Source of the DNA: Brevibacillus fluminis | GTDB lineage: Bacteria; Bacillota; Bacilli; Brevibacillales; Brevibacillaceae | NCBI RefSeq assembly: GCF_003710825.1 | Contig: NZ_RHHQ01000033.1 | Location: 1-52,750, forward strand | DNA: 52,750 bases | Direction: 5' to 3' | Part shown: positions 17,734-26,554 of the stretch, in pieces | Layout: the number at the start of each line of letters is the position of its first letter | Numbering within the stretch: the first letter of the stretch is position 1 | Made by a program: the position numbers and the translations under genes | Notes under the pieces: generated by a model | What the model was told of the DNA's origin: nothing | Databases searched by the model: none | What the model saw: the letters and a program-made list of their open reading frames with translations, nothing else

Positions 17734-18440
17734 GACACTTGCTCGCCAACGAAGCGATAGCCGATTCCCCAAACCGTTTGAATGAAAGAGGACTGACGCA
17801 TCGTATCCTTTAGCTTGTCGCGGAGGCTTTTTACATGGACGGTCACCGTATTGTTACCATTCGTGTCGGGCTGCTGCCAGATGTGTTCGTACAACTCTTT
17901 CTTTGAAAAGGTTCGATTCGGATGGCTCGCGAGCAAGAACAGCAATGCAGATTCTTTGGATGTCAATGCCACTTCTTCTCCGTTTACATACGCGACACGC
18001 ACTTCGAAATCGATCGTTAGCCCTTGTTTGTACTCGCTTCGTTTACCGTTGTCAGGTTTGTTTTGATACCGACGAAAGCGACGGAGATGAGACGATATGC
18101 GAGCAGACAACTCCGTCAGACTGAAAGGTTTTGTCAAATAATCGTCCGCACCGAGTTCAAGGCCCCTAACCTTGCTTTCATCCTCATGCTTTGCACTCAT
18201 GATCAGCAGTGGAACTTCACTGATCAGACGAATGTTTTTGCAGAGCGTGAAGCCGTCCATTTCGGGAAGCATGAGATCCACGATGACCAGATCGAACGAA
18301 TCGGTTTGAAAATCTGCCCATCCTTCCATTCCCGTTGTTGACCACGTTACGCCATACTCCTCCCTCCGCAAATGATCGCGTACGATTCGCGCGATTTCAG
18401 GATCGTCTTCTACCAGTAAAATTTGAGCCGTTGTAAGCAT
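17730..18440 (-). CDS. OmpR-family response regulator
   Basis: A 236-residue regulator with receiver motifs ILLVEDDPE, LVIVDLMLPEMDG, switch Ser in LIMSAKHED, and Lys-Pro in LTKPFSLTEL. The winged helix contains LTSKESALLFLLASHPNRTF and TVHVKSLRDKLKD. ATG 18440 has GAGGAGAGG upstream. A TATAAT box on the minus strand lies at 18471-18466, within the 5' region. First gene of a coupled three-gene operon running to 15185. Confidence 0.94.
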   Translation of the reverse strand: MLTTAQILLVEDDPEIARIVRDHLRREEYGVTWSTTGMEGWADFQTDSFDLVIVDLMLPEMDGFTLCKNIRLISEVPLLIMSAKHEDESKVRGLELGADDYLTKPFSLTELSARISSHLRRFRRYQNKPDNGKRSEYKQGLTIDFEVRVAYVNGEEVALTSKESALLFLLASHPNRTFSKKELYEHIWQQPDTNGNNTVTVHVKSLRDKLKDTMRQSSFIQTVWGIGYRFVGEQVS

Positions 18441-18607
18441 GAACCATTTCCTCTCCTCGGTTTTTATTATAAAAGCCACCTGCGGCATTTCTTTTGACTT
18501 AAGAAATTCTTTATTTTCGATGTAAGCTGCTTTGTATGAAGTTCCAGCTTTTTACCAAGTGAAAGTCTACCATCTTTGAACACCTGATACAAAAGATATC
18601 AAAATGA

Positions 18608-18642
18608 AAAATCCTCGCGATCTGTGCAGATGCGAGGATTTT
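18608..18642. terminator. Bidirectional-looking terminator hairpin
   Basis: AAAATCCTCGC (18608-18618) and GCGAGGATTTT (18632-18642) form an 11-bp stem with A-run on one side and T-run on the other. On the minus strand it ends transcription from the DJ-1-like gene (18706-20097). The rest of the gap 18441-18705 holds only the promoter region of the regulator gene. Confidence 0.8.
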
Positions 18643-18705
18643 TGTTGGAAGTTATGCCAGAGGCGGGAAACTCGATTACGTTCAATGGCAAAGTGGAAAA
18701 AAGCG

Positions 18706-20097
18706 TCACAGGGTGCGTTGTTTAGCTGATTTGAAAACGGCCTTCTTTAAAATGAATCGTCGATCAATCATAAAGGCTACCATCCAAGCGACGAAACATG
18801 CCAGAAGCATATAGCCGTAGGTTGCAAGCGGAAACGGGCTGCCTTCAAGATGGATGTTATCCGAACGGTATTCGAATCGCTTCACACCGTGCGCGGCAGT
18901 CAGCAGGTCATCTTGTTTGGCCAAGTCCTCCAACGGCGCCTCAAAAACATAGCGGATTGGCGCATCGCTGTGAATCAGCAGGGTCTCACCCGCATGGCCT
19001 TTTTCGCTCCATAGCTTGAGATCTTCCGCTGCAAGTGTTTTTGCATCACCGCCTGGCACGATCATTTTATCCAAACGGGGAGCGCTGGCGATTGAATGCC
19101 TTGCAACTACCGTGAGATGATGTTTCGTGACGACAGGTTCCTCCGAGCTCGAAATGGTTAAAATCTGTGTCGTTCCTGTATCTGCGTAGGAATCAAAAAT
19201 CGAGGACAAAGCCAGTTCATCCATGTCTTGATAGAGCATGACACCCATTTGCGTCTTATTCCAGTGGAATGCGCTATTCAGGATGTATGTCGCAAATTTC
19301 ACGTCCACATAAAACGGATCGACCTTTGGATTCGCAACAAAGTGGTAAGAAGGATAGCTGATTTCTTTCGCTATTTTTGCCGCAACGGGTTCACCAAGTT
19401 TCTGGGAAATTAGATGGAGAACGGCATCGAACCCGGCGCTTTGACCGGCTGAAGTTAACGTGTTGCCCTCATGCACGTACCGGACGTCTTCCTTCCAGTG
19501 GGTATCGGTATACAGCTTTCGTAAATCTGGGATTGCTTGCCAGTGTGAGGTGGCTGATTTCCCTTGTAATAAGCCGGCATCGGCAAGATTTCCTGATCCG
19601 CCACAGATGCTCAAGAACGTCGTCGTCTGGCTGTTTGCATGCTGCTGAATCCACTTGCGGGTGGGTAGATATTTCGCTTCATCGATGATCGGCATGAATG
19701 GAACCACGATAATGTCAGGACTTTTCCCTACGATCTGATCCAATTCTTGATAGGTGTAATGCGGCATCACATCGAGCCCGCCGGATAACGACTTCACCTT
19801 ATGATCCGGGGCAACGGCGTATACGTTGTATGCATCCGTCATCGAAAAAAGCGTATAGGGAATGAGAAAATCGAAATCTTCAGTGGGGAGCGTCGTATCC
19901 GCTAATACGACGGCCACCGTGGGCTTCGTCGGATCATAAGGAGGGGCTTCTACTGCTGGGAAGGATGGAACGGGCTCATGGCGGACATTTAAATAAAAAT
20001 CTTTCTGCGTACGCATTAAGCCATAATACCCAAGCCCTCCTACAATCAAAAGCAAACTCACTACATAAACAGTGAAACGTAATAAAAACTTCTTCAT
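18706..20097 (-). CDS. Membrane-anchored DJ-1/PfpI-superfamily protein (GlxA-like glutamine amidotransferase fold)
   Basis: A 463-residue protein with an N-terminal helix (about 8-27), an extracytoplasmic-looking body and a C-terminal helix (about 424-446) ending in basic residues. Residues about 60-235 resemble the DJ-1/PfpI domain of GlxA/AraC-type regulators: Cys165 sits in the nucleophile elbow SICGGSGNLADAGLLQGK, followed by ATSHW and TSAGQSAGFDAVLHLI. No HTH is present. Residues about 290-410 look like a second, degenerate copy (MIVPGGDAKT) without a Cys. GAGGAGG precedes ATG 20097. The gene is divergent from the PAS kinase and has its own ComA-box-like array, so it belongs to that regulon. 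Its activity is unknown. Confidence 0.8.
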   Translation of the reverse strand: MKKFLLRFTVYVVSLLLIVGGLGYYGLMRTQKDFYLNVRHEPVPSFPAVEAPPYDPTKPTVAVVLADTTLPTEDFDFLIPYTLFSMTDAYNVYAVAPDHKVKSLSGGLDVMPHYTYQELDQIVGKSPDIIVVPFMPIIDEAKYLPTRKWIQQHANSQTTTFLSICGGSGNLADAGLLQGKSATSHWQAIPDLRKLYTDTHWKEDVRYVHEGNTLTSAGQSAGFDAVLHLISQKLGEPVAAKIAKEISYPSYHFVANPKVDPFYVDVKFATYILNSAFHWNKTQMGVMLYQDMDELALSSIFDSYADTGTTQILTISSSEEPVVTKHHLTVVARHSIASAPRLDKMIVPGGDAKTLAAEDLKLWSEKGHAGETLLIHSDAPIRYVFEAPLEDLAKQDDLLTAAHGVKRFEYRSDNIHLEGSPFPLATYGYMLLACFVAWMVAFMIDRRFILKKAVFKSAKQRTL

Positions 20098-20131
20098 TTT
20101 TTTTCCTCCTCGAAACGTGCTTCTGTAAACT

Positions 20132-20207
20132 AGGATAAAACCGAAATAGCCTTGTTACCGCGCAAACGATGCACAGCCCACCGCAAATTTTTGCGGTCTG
20201 CGCGCAA
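20132..20207 (-). promoter_or_regulatory. ComA-box-like array and promoter for the DJ-1/PfpI-like gene
   Basis: Read on the minus strand, TTGCG starts at 20207, 20186 and 20165, exactly 21 bp apart. In the first interval lies an inverted ACCGCA element (20197-20192), giving TTGCGC-N4-ACCGCA-N4-TTTGCG. The last element is TTTGCGCG. A -10 box TATCCT lies at 20137-20132, 28 bp after the last TTGCG start, with no -35 match. Transcription would begin near 20125, just upstream of the gene start at 20097. Confidence 0.75.
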
Positions 20208-20240
20208 CTTGCAGCTCAAAGCAGAGGAGAATGACATAAT

Positions 20241-20294
20241 TTGCGGGTGTTCCGCATTTATTTGCGTGGTAAAACGGGCGAACTCTTTTATAAT
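20241..20294 (+). promoter_or_regulatory. ComA-box-like site and promoter for the PAS kinase operon
   Basis: TTGCGG (20241-20246), four bases, TCCGCA (20251-20256), four bases, TTTGCG (20261-20266). This is the same tripartite layout as the other three sites and equals the B. subtilis ComA box as I remember it (TTGCGG-N4-CCGCAA plus a third element). A perfect TATAAT lies at 20289-20294, 27 bp after the last TTGCG start; the -35 position (TGGTAA) is poor, as expected for an activated promoter. Here only two TTGCG repeats are present instead of three. Confidence 0.78.
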
Positions 20295-20344
20295 GGGCTC
20301 AAGCGCTTGGTGAAACCGACAAGCAAAGCGGGGAAAAGGAGAAG

Positions 20345-22546
20345 ATGGGTGCGATGGGCGAAGGAATCGCGAAAAGGGACGTGTACGACGACAAGGCTGA
20401 AATGTTCCGAATTGTCGCAGAAAATACTTCGGACACGATTGTCGTCGTCGATAACAGGGGGATCGTTCGTTATGTTTCACCGTCATACGAGTCGCTTACA
20501 GGGGGCAGTGTAGAGGAGTATCTTGGGAAGGATGCTTTCGAGGTCGTTCCTCCTGAAGAGAGGGAGCACGTTCGAGCATCACTTACCCTTGCCGTACAAA
20601 CAAAAACACCGGTGGATGTGGAGTATCATGTCTACCATGCTCACGGCTATTTGATTGACGTTGAAGCCCGTGTCAAACCGGTTTTGGATGCAGAAGACAA
20701 CGTCCAATATGTTGTCGCTGTCGCCAGGGATGTGACCAAACGGAAAACGGCAGAACAATTGTTGGGGAAAATATTGGAAAATGTAAACGCCGCGGTTTGG
20801 GCAACCGACAAAGATTTTACCCATTACATCTACTGTTCTGACACCATGGAAAAGCTTGGCGGAATTCCGAAAGAGGAGCTTTGGAACAATCCGATCCGTG
20901 CACATGATCATATCCACCCGGATGATAACGAAATTCTCATGGGAGAAGTAAAACGTAAGCTGGACATGGGGATACCGTCTCGCGTTGACTTTCGCTGGAA
21001 CCACTATGTTGGAGAAACAAGATGGGGGCAGATGATCGTCCATCCTTATCGGGACAAGACTGGTATAAGTGAACGGATCGACGGAATCATCCTCGATATA
21101 ACCGATAAAAAGCGGGCCGAGATGGCATTGGAAGAAAGCGAGCAACGTTATAAATCATTGTTTGAAAATAATTTGGATGGCGTTTTTTCGATCGAATTGA
21201 AGCATTTTTACTTTATCAATGCCAACCGCTCCTTTGAAAAAATTGCCGGAATCAAGCTCCATGAGCTGACGGATCGGTGCTTTATCGGTTTGATTTTTGA
21301 CGAAGATCACGGAGCGGTGTATGAGACGCTTCTGGAAGTCATGCAGCACGGGCAACCGCGAGATATTGAATGCAGGCTTGCCAATATGCAGCAGGGAGAG
21401 AGGATTGTCAGCATCACGTTTGTTCCGATCTTTTTGGCTGGAGAACTGAATGGCATTCATGGAATCATCAAAGATATTACCAAACGCAAGCGTGAGGAGC
21501 GGGAGTTAATCAAGAGTGAAGAACGATCCAAATTTCTACAGCAGAGCTTAAATCGATTTTCGAACGACCTGGCTAATGTCATGAAAGTCTCGGAGTTGGA
21601 AAACCGGTTGCTAGATGAGGTTAGGACTGTTCTGCAAGTGCCCAATGCTTCGATTGAAGAGGTGCCAAAGGGCCAGGAGCTCGAACAGACAAGCGCGAAT
21701 CACATTCTGGTGAAAATTGGCGAGAAGCAGCACCCTGTGTATTTGCGGGTCGAAATGGACAAACAGCTGCTCAAAATTGAAGAAGAATGGTTGGAGACAG
21801 CCGTTCATTATGTAACGATTCTTTATGATAATCTACACCGGATCGAAGACCTGATGAAGCGTCTGGAGGTTTTGGTAGCCTCGAATGAAACACCAAAATG
21901 GATGCTAAGGCTCCTGTTCAAGCTGTCGGAAAAGGAGCGCTCCTCACTCTCCAGCGATTTGCATGACTCGGTTTTGCAAGATTTAATCATCTGGTATCGA
22001 AAGCTAGAATCACTTCGGTCATCCACTCCCTTTGAAATAGAAATAGAGCGTGAATTGAGCGAAATTGAAGAGGGGCTTTTGGATGCGATTCATCAGATCC
22101 GCATCACGTGCAATGAGCTGCGGCCGCCATTCCTGCTGAAAATGGGGCTGGTTGAATCGTTGAAAAGCTTATTTTCCTATACGCGCATGTTTGCGAATTA
22201 CGAGATTGACTTTTCGGCTCAGGAGCTGGATTGCCTGCTGGATGAAGAGCAGATTCTCGGGGTTTATCGGATTGTACAGGAGCTATTAAACAATGCTTCT
22301 AAACACTCCAGGGCGACAAAGATAACGATGGCATTGGCGAGAATCGATGATCATCTTCATTTTTCCTATTCCGATGATGGGGTAGGGGTTGACTTATCTG
22401 CGCTGGAAGGCTCGTTTCAGCATATGGGGATTGCAGGGATCGAGAAAAGGGTGCTCAGTTTGGAAGGGAAAGTCAGGTTTGAGTCTGCCCCTGAACGAGG
22501 TTTTCATGTACACATACATTTTCCTAAAAATCAAGCGGAAAGGTGA
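20345..22546 (+). CDS. Soluble multi-PAS sensor histidine kinase (NarL/DesK-type core)
   Basis: A 733-residue kinase without membrane helices. Three PAS domains in tandem: about 15-135 (FRIVAENTSDTIVVVDNRG), 138-262 (ILENVNAAVWATDKDF) and 265-390 (YKSLFENNLDGVFSIELKH), with PAC-like ends. A linker leads to a HisKA_3 motif LSSDLHDSVLQDL and a HATPase with VYRIVQELLNNASKHSRAT and DDGVGVDLSA. AAGGAG stands close before ATG 20345; ATG 20354 is an alternative. It overlaps or abuts the ComA-like regulator gene, its obvious partner. PAS sensing suggests a cytosolic signal such as redox state or a small molecule. It replaces the membrane-bound ComP expected next to a ComA-type regulator. Confidence 0.92.
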   Translation: MGAMGEGIAKRDVYDDKAEMFRIVAENTSDTIVVVDNRGIVRYVSPSYESLTGGSVEEYLGKDAFEVVPPEEREHVRASLTLAVQTKTPVDVEYHVYHAHGYLIDVEARVKPVLDAEDNVQYVVAVARDVTKRKTAEQLLGKILENVNAAVWATDKDFTHYIYCSDTMEKLGGIPKEELWNNPIRAHDHIHPDDNEILMGEVKRKLDMGIPSRVDFRWNHYVGETRWGQMIVHPYRDKTGISERIDGIILDITDKKRAEMALEESEQRYKSLFENNLDGVFSIELKHFYFINANRSFEKIAGIKLHELTDRCFIGLIFDEDHGAVYETLLEVMQHGQPRDIECRLANMQQGERIVSITFVPIFLAGELNGIHGIIKDITKRKREERELIKSEERSKFLQQSLNRFSNDLANVMKVSELENRLLDEVRTVLQVPNASIEEVPKGQELEQTSANHILVKIGEKQHPVYLRVEMDKQLLKIEEEWLETAVHYVTILYDNLHRIEDLMKRLEVLVASNETPKWMLRLLFKLSEKERSSLSSDLHDSVLQDLIIWYRKLESLRSSTPFEIEIERELSEIEEGLLDAIHQIRITCNELRPPFLLKMGLVESLKSLFSYTRMFANYEIDFSAQELDCLLDEEQILGVYRIVQELLNNASKHSRATKITMALARIDDHLHFSYSDDGVGVDLSALEGSFQHMGIAGIEKRVLSLEGKVRFESAPERGFHVHIHFPKNQAER

Positions 22547-22551
22547 GCGGG

Positions 22552-23199
22552 ATGGAGGTATTACTTGTAGACGATCATCGGTCGGTAGTTGAAGGAACCA
22601 AAATGCTGATCGAATCAGAGCCTGACATCAATGTCACGGTTGAAACGGATGTTTATTGCGTATTGGATTTGGTACGGCTGAAGAAATTTGATGTCATTCT
22701 TTTCGATTTATATATGCCACACATGAATGGTGCCGATTTGACGCGAAAAGTACTCGATTATGTGCCAGATGCAGTCATTTTGATTTATTCGGGTTTTGAA
22801 ATTGCGCCACATTTCAATTTGCTCATGGAATCGGGCGTGTCCGGTTTTATTTCCAAAACATCCACCCGGGAGGAACTGATTCAATCGATCCGCTGCGCGG
22901 CAAGGAAACAAGCCATCATCCCGATGCGCCTGCTCAGGCAGCTGAGGCGTCAGGAGGTCATCGTGCAGGGGGAAACGGATCATGAACCAACAACGATCAC
23001 CCAGGAGGAAGATCGACTTCTCCGCGAGTTAGCGAAAGGGAAAAGCAACAAAGAGATATCCAAAACGCTCATGATCAGCCAGCGATCGTTGGAATATAAT
23101 TTGACGGAGCTGTTTCAGAAGCTGCATGTCAGTTCACGAGTCGATTTGATCAAAAGAGCGAAAAGCTTGGGGATCCTCCCTACGGAGGACTTATATTGA
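22552..23199 (+). CDS. ComA-like NarL/LuxR-family response regulator
   Basis: A 215-residue regulator. The receiver has LLVDDHRSVVEGTKMLIE, phosphoacceptor Asp in ILFDLYMPHMNG and Lys in ISKTSTREEL. The start VxEGTKxLIE and the HTH region (KGKSNKEISKTLMISQ, then RSLEYNLTELFQKLHVSSR) follow B. subtilis ComA closely by eye: ComA reads RSIEYSLTSIFNKLNVGSR, where most NarL-type regulators have KTVxxHxxxI. ATG 22552 is preferred over GTG 22543, which overlaps the kinase stop. The four TTGCGG/CCGCA arrays nearby are its predicted targets, including the promoter of its own operon. Confidence 0.88.
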   Translation: MEVLLVDDHRSVVEGTKMLIESEPDINVTVETDVYCVLDLVRLKKFDVILFDLYMPHMNGADLTRKVLDYVPDAVILIYSGFEIAPHFNLLMESGVSGFISKTSTREELIQSIRCAARKQAIIPMRLLRQLRRQEVIVQGETDHEPTTITQEEDRLLRELAKGKSNKEISKTLMISQRSLEYNLTELFQKLHVSSRVDLIKRAKSLGILPTEDLY

Positions 23200-23206
23200 C
23201 AGGAAT

Positions 23207-23239
23207 GGGGCCGGTATATGCTGGCCTCTTTCTTTTTTT
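23207..23239 (+). terminator. Terminator of the PAS kinase / ComA-like regulator operon
   Basis: GGGGCC (23207-23212) and GGCCTC (23223-23228) form the stem, followed by a T-rich run to 23239. The next promoter array begins 14 bp later. Confidence 0.7.
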
Positions 23240-23252
23240 AGCCAAAGATGCT

Positions 23253-23328
23253 TTGCGTGATGACCGCAAATTTTTGCGGAAGGGTGTTCATCCTTTGCGC
23301 GTTGGCTGGCGTCGTCCTCTTGTAAGAT
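23253..23328 (+). promoter_or_regulatory. ComA-box-like array and promoter for the ABC/FtsX/lipoprotein operon
   Basis: TTGCG starts at 23253, 23274 and 23295, exactly 21 bp apart. The first interval carries ACCGCA (23263-23268), so TTGCGT-N4-ACCGCA-N4-TTTGCG; the palindrome CCGCAAATTTTTGCGG here is identical to that at 20181-20196. The last element reads TTTGCGCG. TAAGAT at 23323-23328 is the -10 box, 28 bp after the last TTGCG start, in the context TAAGATGGT shared with the site at 27498. Confidence 0.78.
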
Positions 23329-23381
23329 GGTCTCATCGGATAACGAACAGGACTTTTACTAAATGGAGGGACGACAAAGCC

Positions 23382-24074
23382 ATGATCATCCTTGATAAAG
23401 TATCCAAAGTGTTTCAATTGGAAGCGGGCAGTTACACCGCATTGAAGGAAAACAGCATTCACATTCGGAAGGGGGAATTCATCGCCATCATGGGGCCAAG
23501 CGGTTCCGGCAAAAGCACGCTGCTGCAGTTGATCGGGGGCCTAGACCTTCCCAGCTACGGCTCCATCACCGTCGATGGTGTTGAAATAAGCAAGCTGAAC
23601 GAAATCGAAAGAACGATATTTCGCCGAACGAGAGTGGGATTCGTTTTCCAAAACTATCAGCTGCTTCCCATGATGACGGTAGCGGAAAATGTGTCGCTAT
23701 CGTTGGCTGCCAATAAGACACCGAAGGCCGATATAAAGACGAAAGTGCAGCGCTTGCTGCAGGACGTGAACCTAGCCGACAAAGAAAATCATTTTCCGGC
23801 TCAATTAAGCGGAGGACAGCAGCAACGGGTGGCAATCGCCAGAGCTCTCGCGATGAAGCCGAAGCTCATTTTGGCGGATGAGCCGACAGGCAATCTCGAT
23901 CAGAAAAACGGCAAGGACGTTCTACAGCTTTTATCGCGGTTGAACAAAGAGGAGCAAATCACCATCGTGATGGTCACCCATGATCGGCAAGCAGCAGAAA
24001 AAGCGGATCGAATCATCACGATACAGGACGGCGAAGTGGTGCAGGAGAGATTGGAAGGAGTGGAGCTGCGTTGA
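23382..24074 (+). CDS. ABC transporter ATP-binding protein (MacB/LolD type)
   Basis: A 230-residue ATPase with Walker A GPSGSGKS, Q-loop VFQNYQLLP, signature LSGGQQQR, Walker B LILADEPTGNLD and H-loop VTHDRQ. DEPTGNLD and the small size are typical of the MacB/LolD/BceA branch that works with FtsX-type permeases. ATG 23382 follows GGAGG with a rather long 12-base spacer; the frame is open further upstream but through the promoter array. It overlaps the permease gene by four bases. It energises extracytoplasmic mechanotransmission or export rather than import. Confidence 0.93.
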   Translation: MIILDKVSKVFQLEAGSYTALKENSIHIRKGEFIAIMGPSGSGKSTLLQLIGGLDLPSYGSITVDGVEISKLNEIERTIFRRTRVGFVFQNYQLLPMMTVAENVSLSLAANKTPKADIKTKVQRLLQDVNLADKENHFPAQLSGGQQQRVAIARALAMKPKLILADEPTGNLDQKNGKDVLQLLSRLNKEEQITIVMVTHDRQAAEKADRIITIQDGEVVQERLEGVELR

Positions 24075-26554
24075 ATCTGCAAACAGCTTGGCGCAATCTC
24101 ATGCGCCGGAAGCTCCGGACGTTGTTGACCATCATCTCGATCGTGATCGGGGTCAGCGCTACGTTTGGGGTCATTGCTTCTGTCGACACCGCAAAGAGGA
24201 CATTTCCCCTCTATTTGAAGGCAGCTTTCGGCAAAGCGGATTATACCGTCTCCGGTACGGCGGAATATTTTCCTGAGACGGTCCAAGACGATATCGAGAA
24301 GCTGCAACATATCGCTTCCGTTGCGGTGTTAAAACAACCCACGACATTGCATTGGGAACAAGAAGGTGTAGCATCCATTCAGAAAAGAGTGGAAATAAGC
24401 GGCTACAGCAATTTGGACACACCGGTTACCGCGTTTCAGGTGGTCGAAGGAAATCTGTCGTCGGGCGGCGCCGTCATCACGGATCGAACGGCTTCTGTCT
24501 GGAAAACGGGTGTGGGCGATACCATCACGTTCGACACGGTGAACGGGAAAAAGCAGATTCAAATCGCTGCAATCGTCAAGTATACGGCAGAGCTGATGGG
24601 GCCATCCAGCTGGAGCATGGCCAAATATCATCCGTGGGCGGTTGCCGTTCCTCTGCACGAAGCACAGGAGTGGTTTGATTTACCCGGGAAAATTCAAAAC
24701 GTGCAAATCAAGGCGCTCCCTCAAGCAGATTCCCATGTTTTACAGGAGCGGTTGAACGAACTGGCGAAACGGTACGGCAATATTTATACACAGCCGGTCG
24801 TGATCCAGTTCGATTCCACATCGAATGAGATGAACACGTTCTTTATGGCGTTGTATATCGCGGGATTTTTGGGGATTGCCTTAAGCGCCATCGTTATTTT
24901 CAACTCGCTCTATGTCAGCATCAAAGAACGCAAGAATGAATTTGCCACGCTCAAGACGATCGGTTATACACCCGCACAGCTGCAGGGACTTGTCTTGTCC
25001 GAGGTCATTCTGCTTGCCGTCATTGGCACTGCCCTGGGGTTGGTGTTTGGGTTCGGGCTTGCCTACCTGCTAAAAGCCGTTGTCTATATGATCTTCAGCA
25101 TCCGTGACGATGGCGGCATGCTGCTCGGCAAAGGGATCGTCATTTCCGCGGCCTCCGGTATTCTGGTGCCGATCGTAGCCGCCCTGTACCCGATCCGTCA
25201 AGCCGGGAAAGTCAGCGTGATCCAGGCATTGAAGGAAACCGCTGCCGTTTCGGCCGCTCAGAAAAAGTGGCAGCCGATTCTCGGTGCGCTTCTGATCCTG
25301 TCGGCATTTTTCATCAAGCATTTGCTACTGGTTGTACCGTTATCGATCGGCATCGTATTGCTGTATCCCTCTTTGTTCAAACGATTCGTTTTTGTGTTAA
25401 GACCGGTCTATACGCTGCTGTTTGGCTTTAGCGGTACACTGGCTGTTAGCAACCTGCACAGGAACTTGGGCCGCACAGCGATGACCTCTGTTATTCTCTG
25501 TCTGGGAATTGCCATGATCGTCTTGATGAGCTCATTGAACTCGGCGTTCGTGCAGACGTATGAAAAGCTCATTTACGCGTCCTACGGCGGCAATTTGGAC
25601 GTCATGTTTCATCATTCGGAGAAAACGGATCTGGAGCAGCTGAAGCAGATTGAAGGAGTGGCCGATGCGGAAATGTACAGCATGCATTCCGTGATCTGGA
25701 CATTGAATGGGCAAAAACGCAATCTCCCAGTATTTGCGGTGGATGCGGCGCGGATCGACCGTTTTCCCTTGTTCTCGACTACCGGCAGCACCCGCAGTCA
25801 ACTGATCGGCAGCTTGGGTAATGGCGAGCTCATTTTGGATAAGGTCGCATACAGCGTCTGGGGCGGGAAAATCGGGGACAGCATCATGCTAGATACGCTT
25901 CAAGGAGCCCAATCGTTCAAAGTGGTCGCCGTTGTGGAGACGATGAAGAATGGTGGATATGGCGCGTTTATGACAAAAAATCTGTTTAAAGACAGCTTCG
26001 GGCTCACCTATGAAAAAAATGCGCTTGTTCTCAAAAAAGAGGGCACCAATCCGCTCGAATTGAGGGAAAAGATTTTTGACCGATTCGGGGTTCGCATCAT
26101 GAAAATGTTCGGACCGGAGGATCAAGTATCTGTCGTTAGCTCCATGCTGACGGGTTCGTTTTCGGTCATCAACTTCCTTGTCGTATTGTCGATCATCATT
26201 TCTGGTGTCGGCATTACCAATACCCTTCTCTTAAATATTATGGAGCGAATCCGTGAGCTCGGGATGATGCGGGCGGTCGGGGTTACGCGACGACAGGTGA
26301 TCCACATGGTCATCTTGGAAGGCTTCGGTATCGGGCTTGCCGCTACCGTAATCGGCTGCGCATTCGGCATCCTGCTGATCTATCTGACTTCTTCTTTCTT
26401 TGAAATTAACGCATTAACCTACCAATTTGGCGTACCGTGGATCATCATTCTATCGATTGCCTTGTTTGGTCTATTGGTCAGCCTGATATCCAGTTTCACA
26501 CCGGCATCTAAAGCCGCAAAAACCCATTTGAGTGAGGCGCTTCGCTATGAGTAG
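24071..26554 (+). CDS. FtsX-like ABC permease with two FtsX domains
   Basis: An 827-residue membrane protein starting with TTG inside the stop of the ATPase gene (AAGGAG about ten bases upstream). An N-terminal helix (about 18-40, TLLTIISIVIGVSATFGVIA) is followed by a MacB-like periplasmic-type core domain, an FtsX block of three helices (about 255-390), another helix region (about 400-445), a second helix start (TAMTSVILCLGIAMIVLMSS), a second extracytoplasmic domain and a final FtsX block (about 700-820, with MERIRELGMMRAVGVTRRQV). This ten-helix double layout is that of large BceB/YknZ-like or antimicrobial-peptide/lipoprotein exporters. Substrate unknown. Confidence 0.9.
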   Translation: MNLQTAWRNLMRRKLRTLLTIISIVIGVSATFGVIASVDTAKRTFPLYLKAAFGKADYTVSGTAEYFPETVQDDIEKLQHIASVAVLKQPTTLHWEQEGVASIQKRVEISGYSNLDTPVTAFQVVEGNLSSGGAVITDRTASVWKTGVGDTITFDTVNGKKQIQIAAIVKYTAELMGPSSWSMAKYHPWAVAVPLHEAQEWFDLPGKIQNVQIKALPQADSHVLQERLNELAKRYGNIYTQPVVIQFDSTSNEMNTFFMALYIAGFLGIALSAIVIFNSLYVSIKERKNEFATLKTIGYTPAQLQGLVLSEVILLAVIGTALGLVFGFGLAYLLKAVVYMIFSIRDDGGMLLGKGIVISAASGILVPIVAALYPIRQAGKVSVIQALKETAAVSAAQKKWQPILGALLILSAFFIKHLLLVVPLSIGIVLLYPSLFKRFVFVLRPVYTLLFGFSGTLAVSNLHRNLGRTAMTSVILCLGIAMIVLMSSLNSAFVQTYEKLIYASYGGNLDVMFHHSEKTDLEQLKQIEGVADAEMYSMHSVIWTLNGQKRNLPVFAVDAARIDRFPLFSTTGSTRSQLIGSLGNGELILDKVAYSVWGGKIGDSIMLDTLQGAQSFKVVAVVETMKNGGYGAFMTKNLFKDSFGLTYEKNALVLKKEGTNPLELREKIFDRFGVRIMKMFGPEDQVSVVSSMLTGSFSVINFLVVLSIIISGVGITNTLLLNIMERIRELGMMRAVGVTRRQVIHMVILEGFGIGLAATVIGCAFGILLIYLTSSFFEINALTYQFGVPWIIILSIALFGLLVSLISSFTPASKAAKTHLSEALRYE

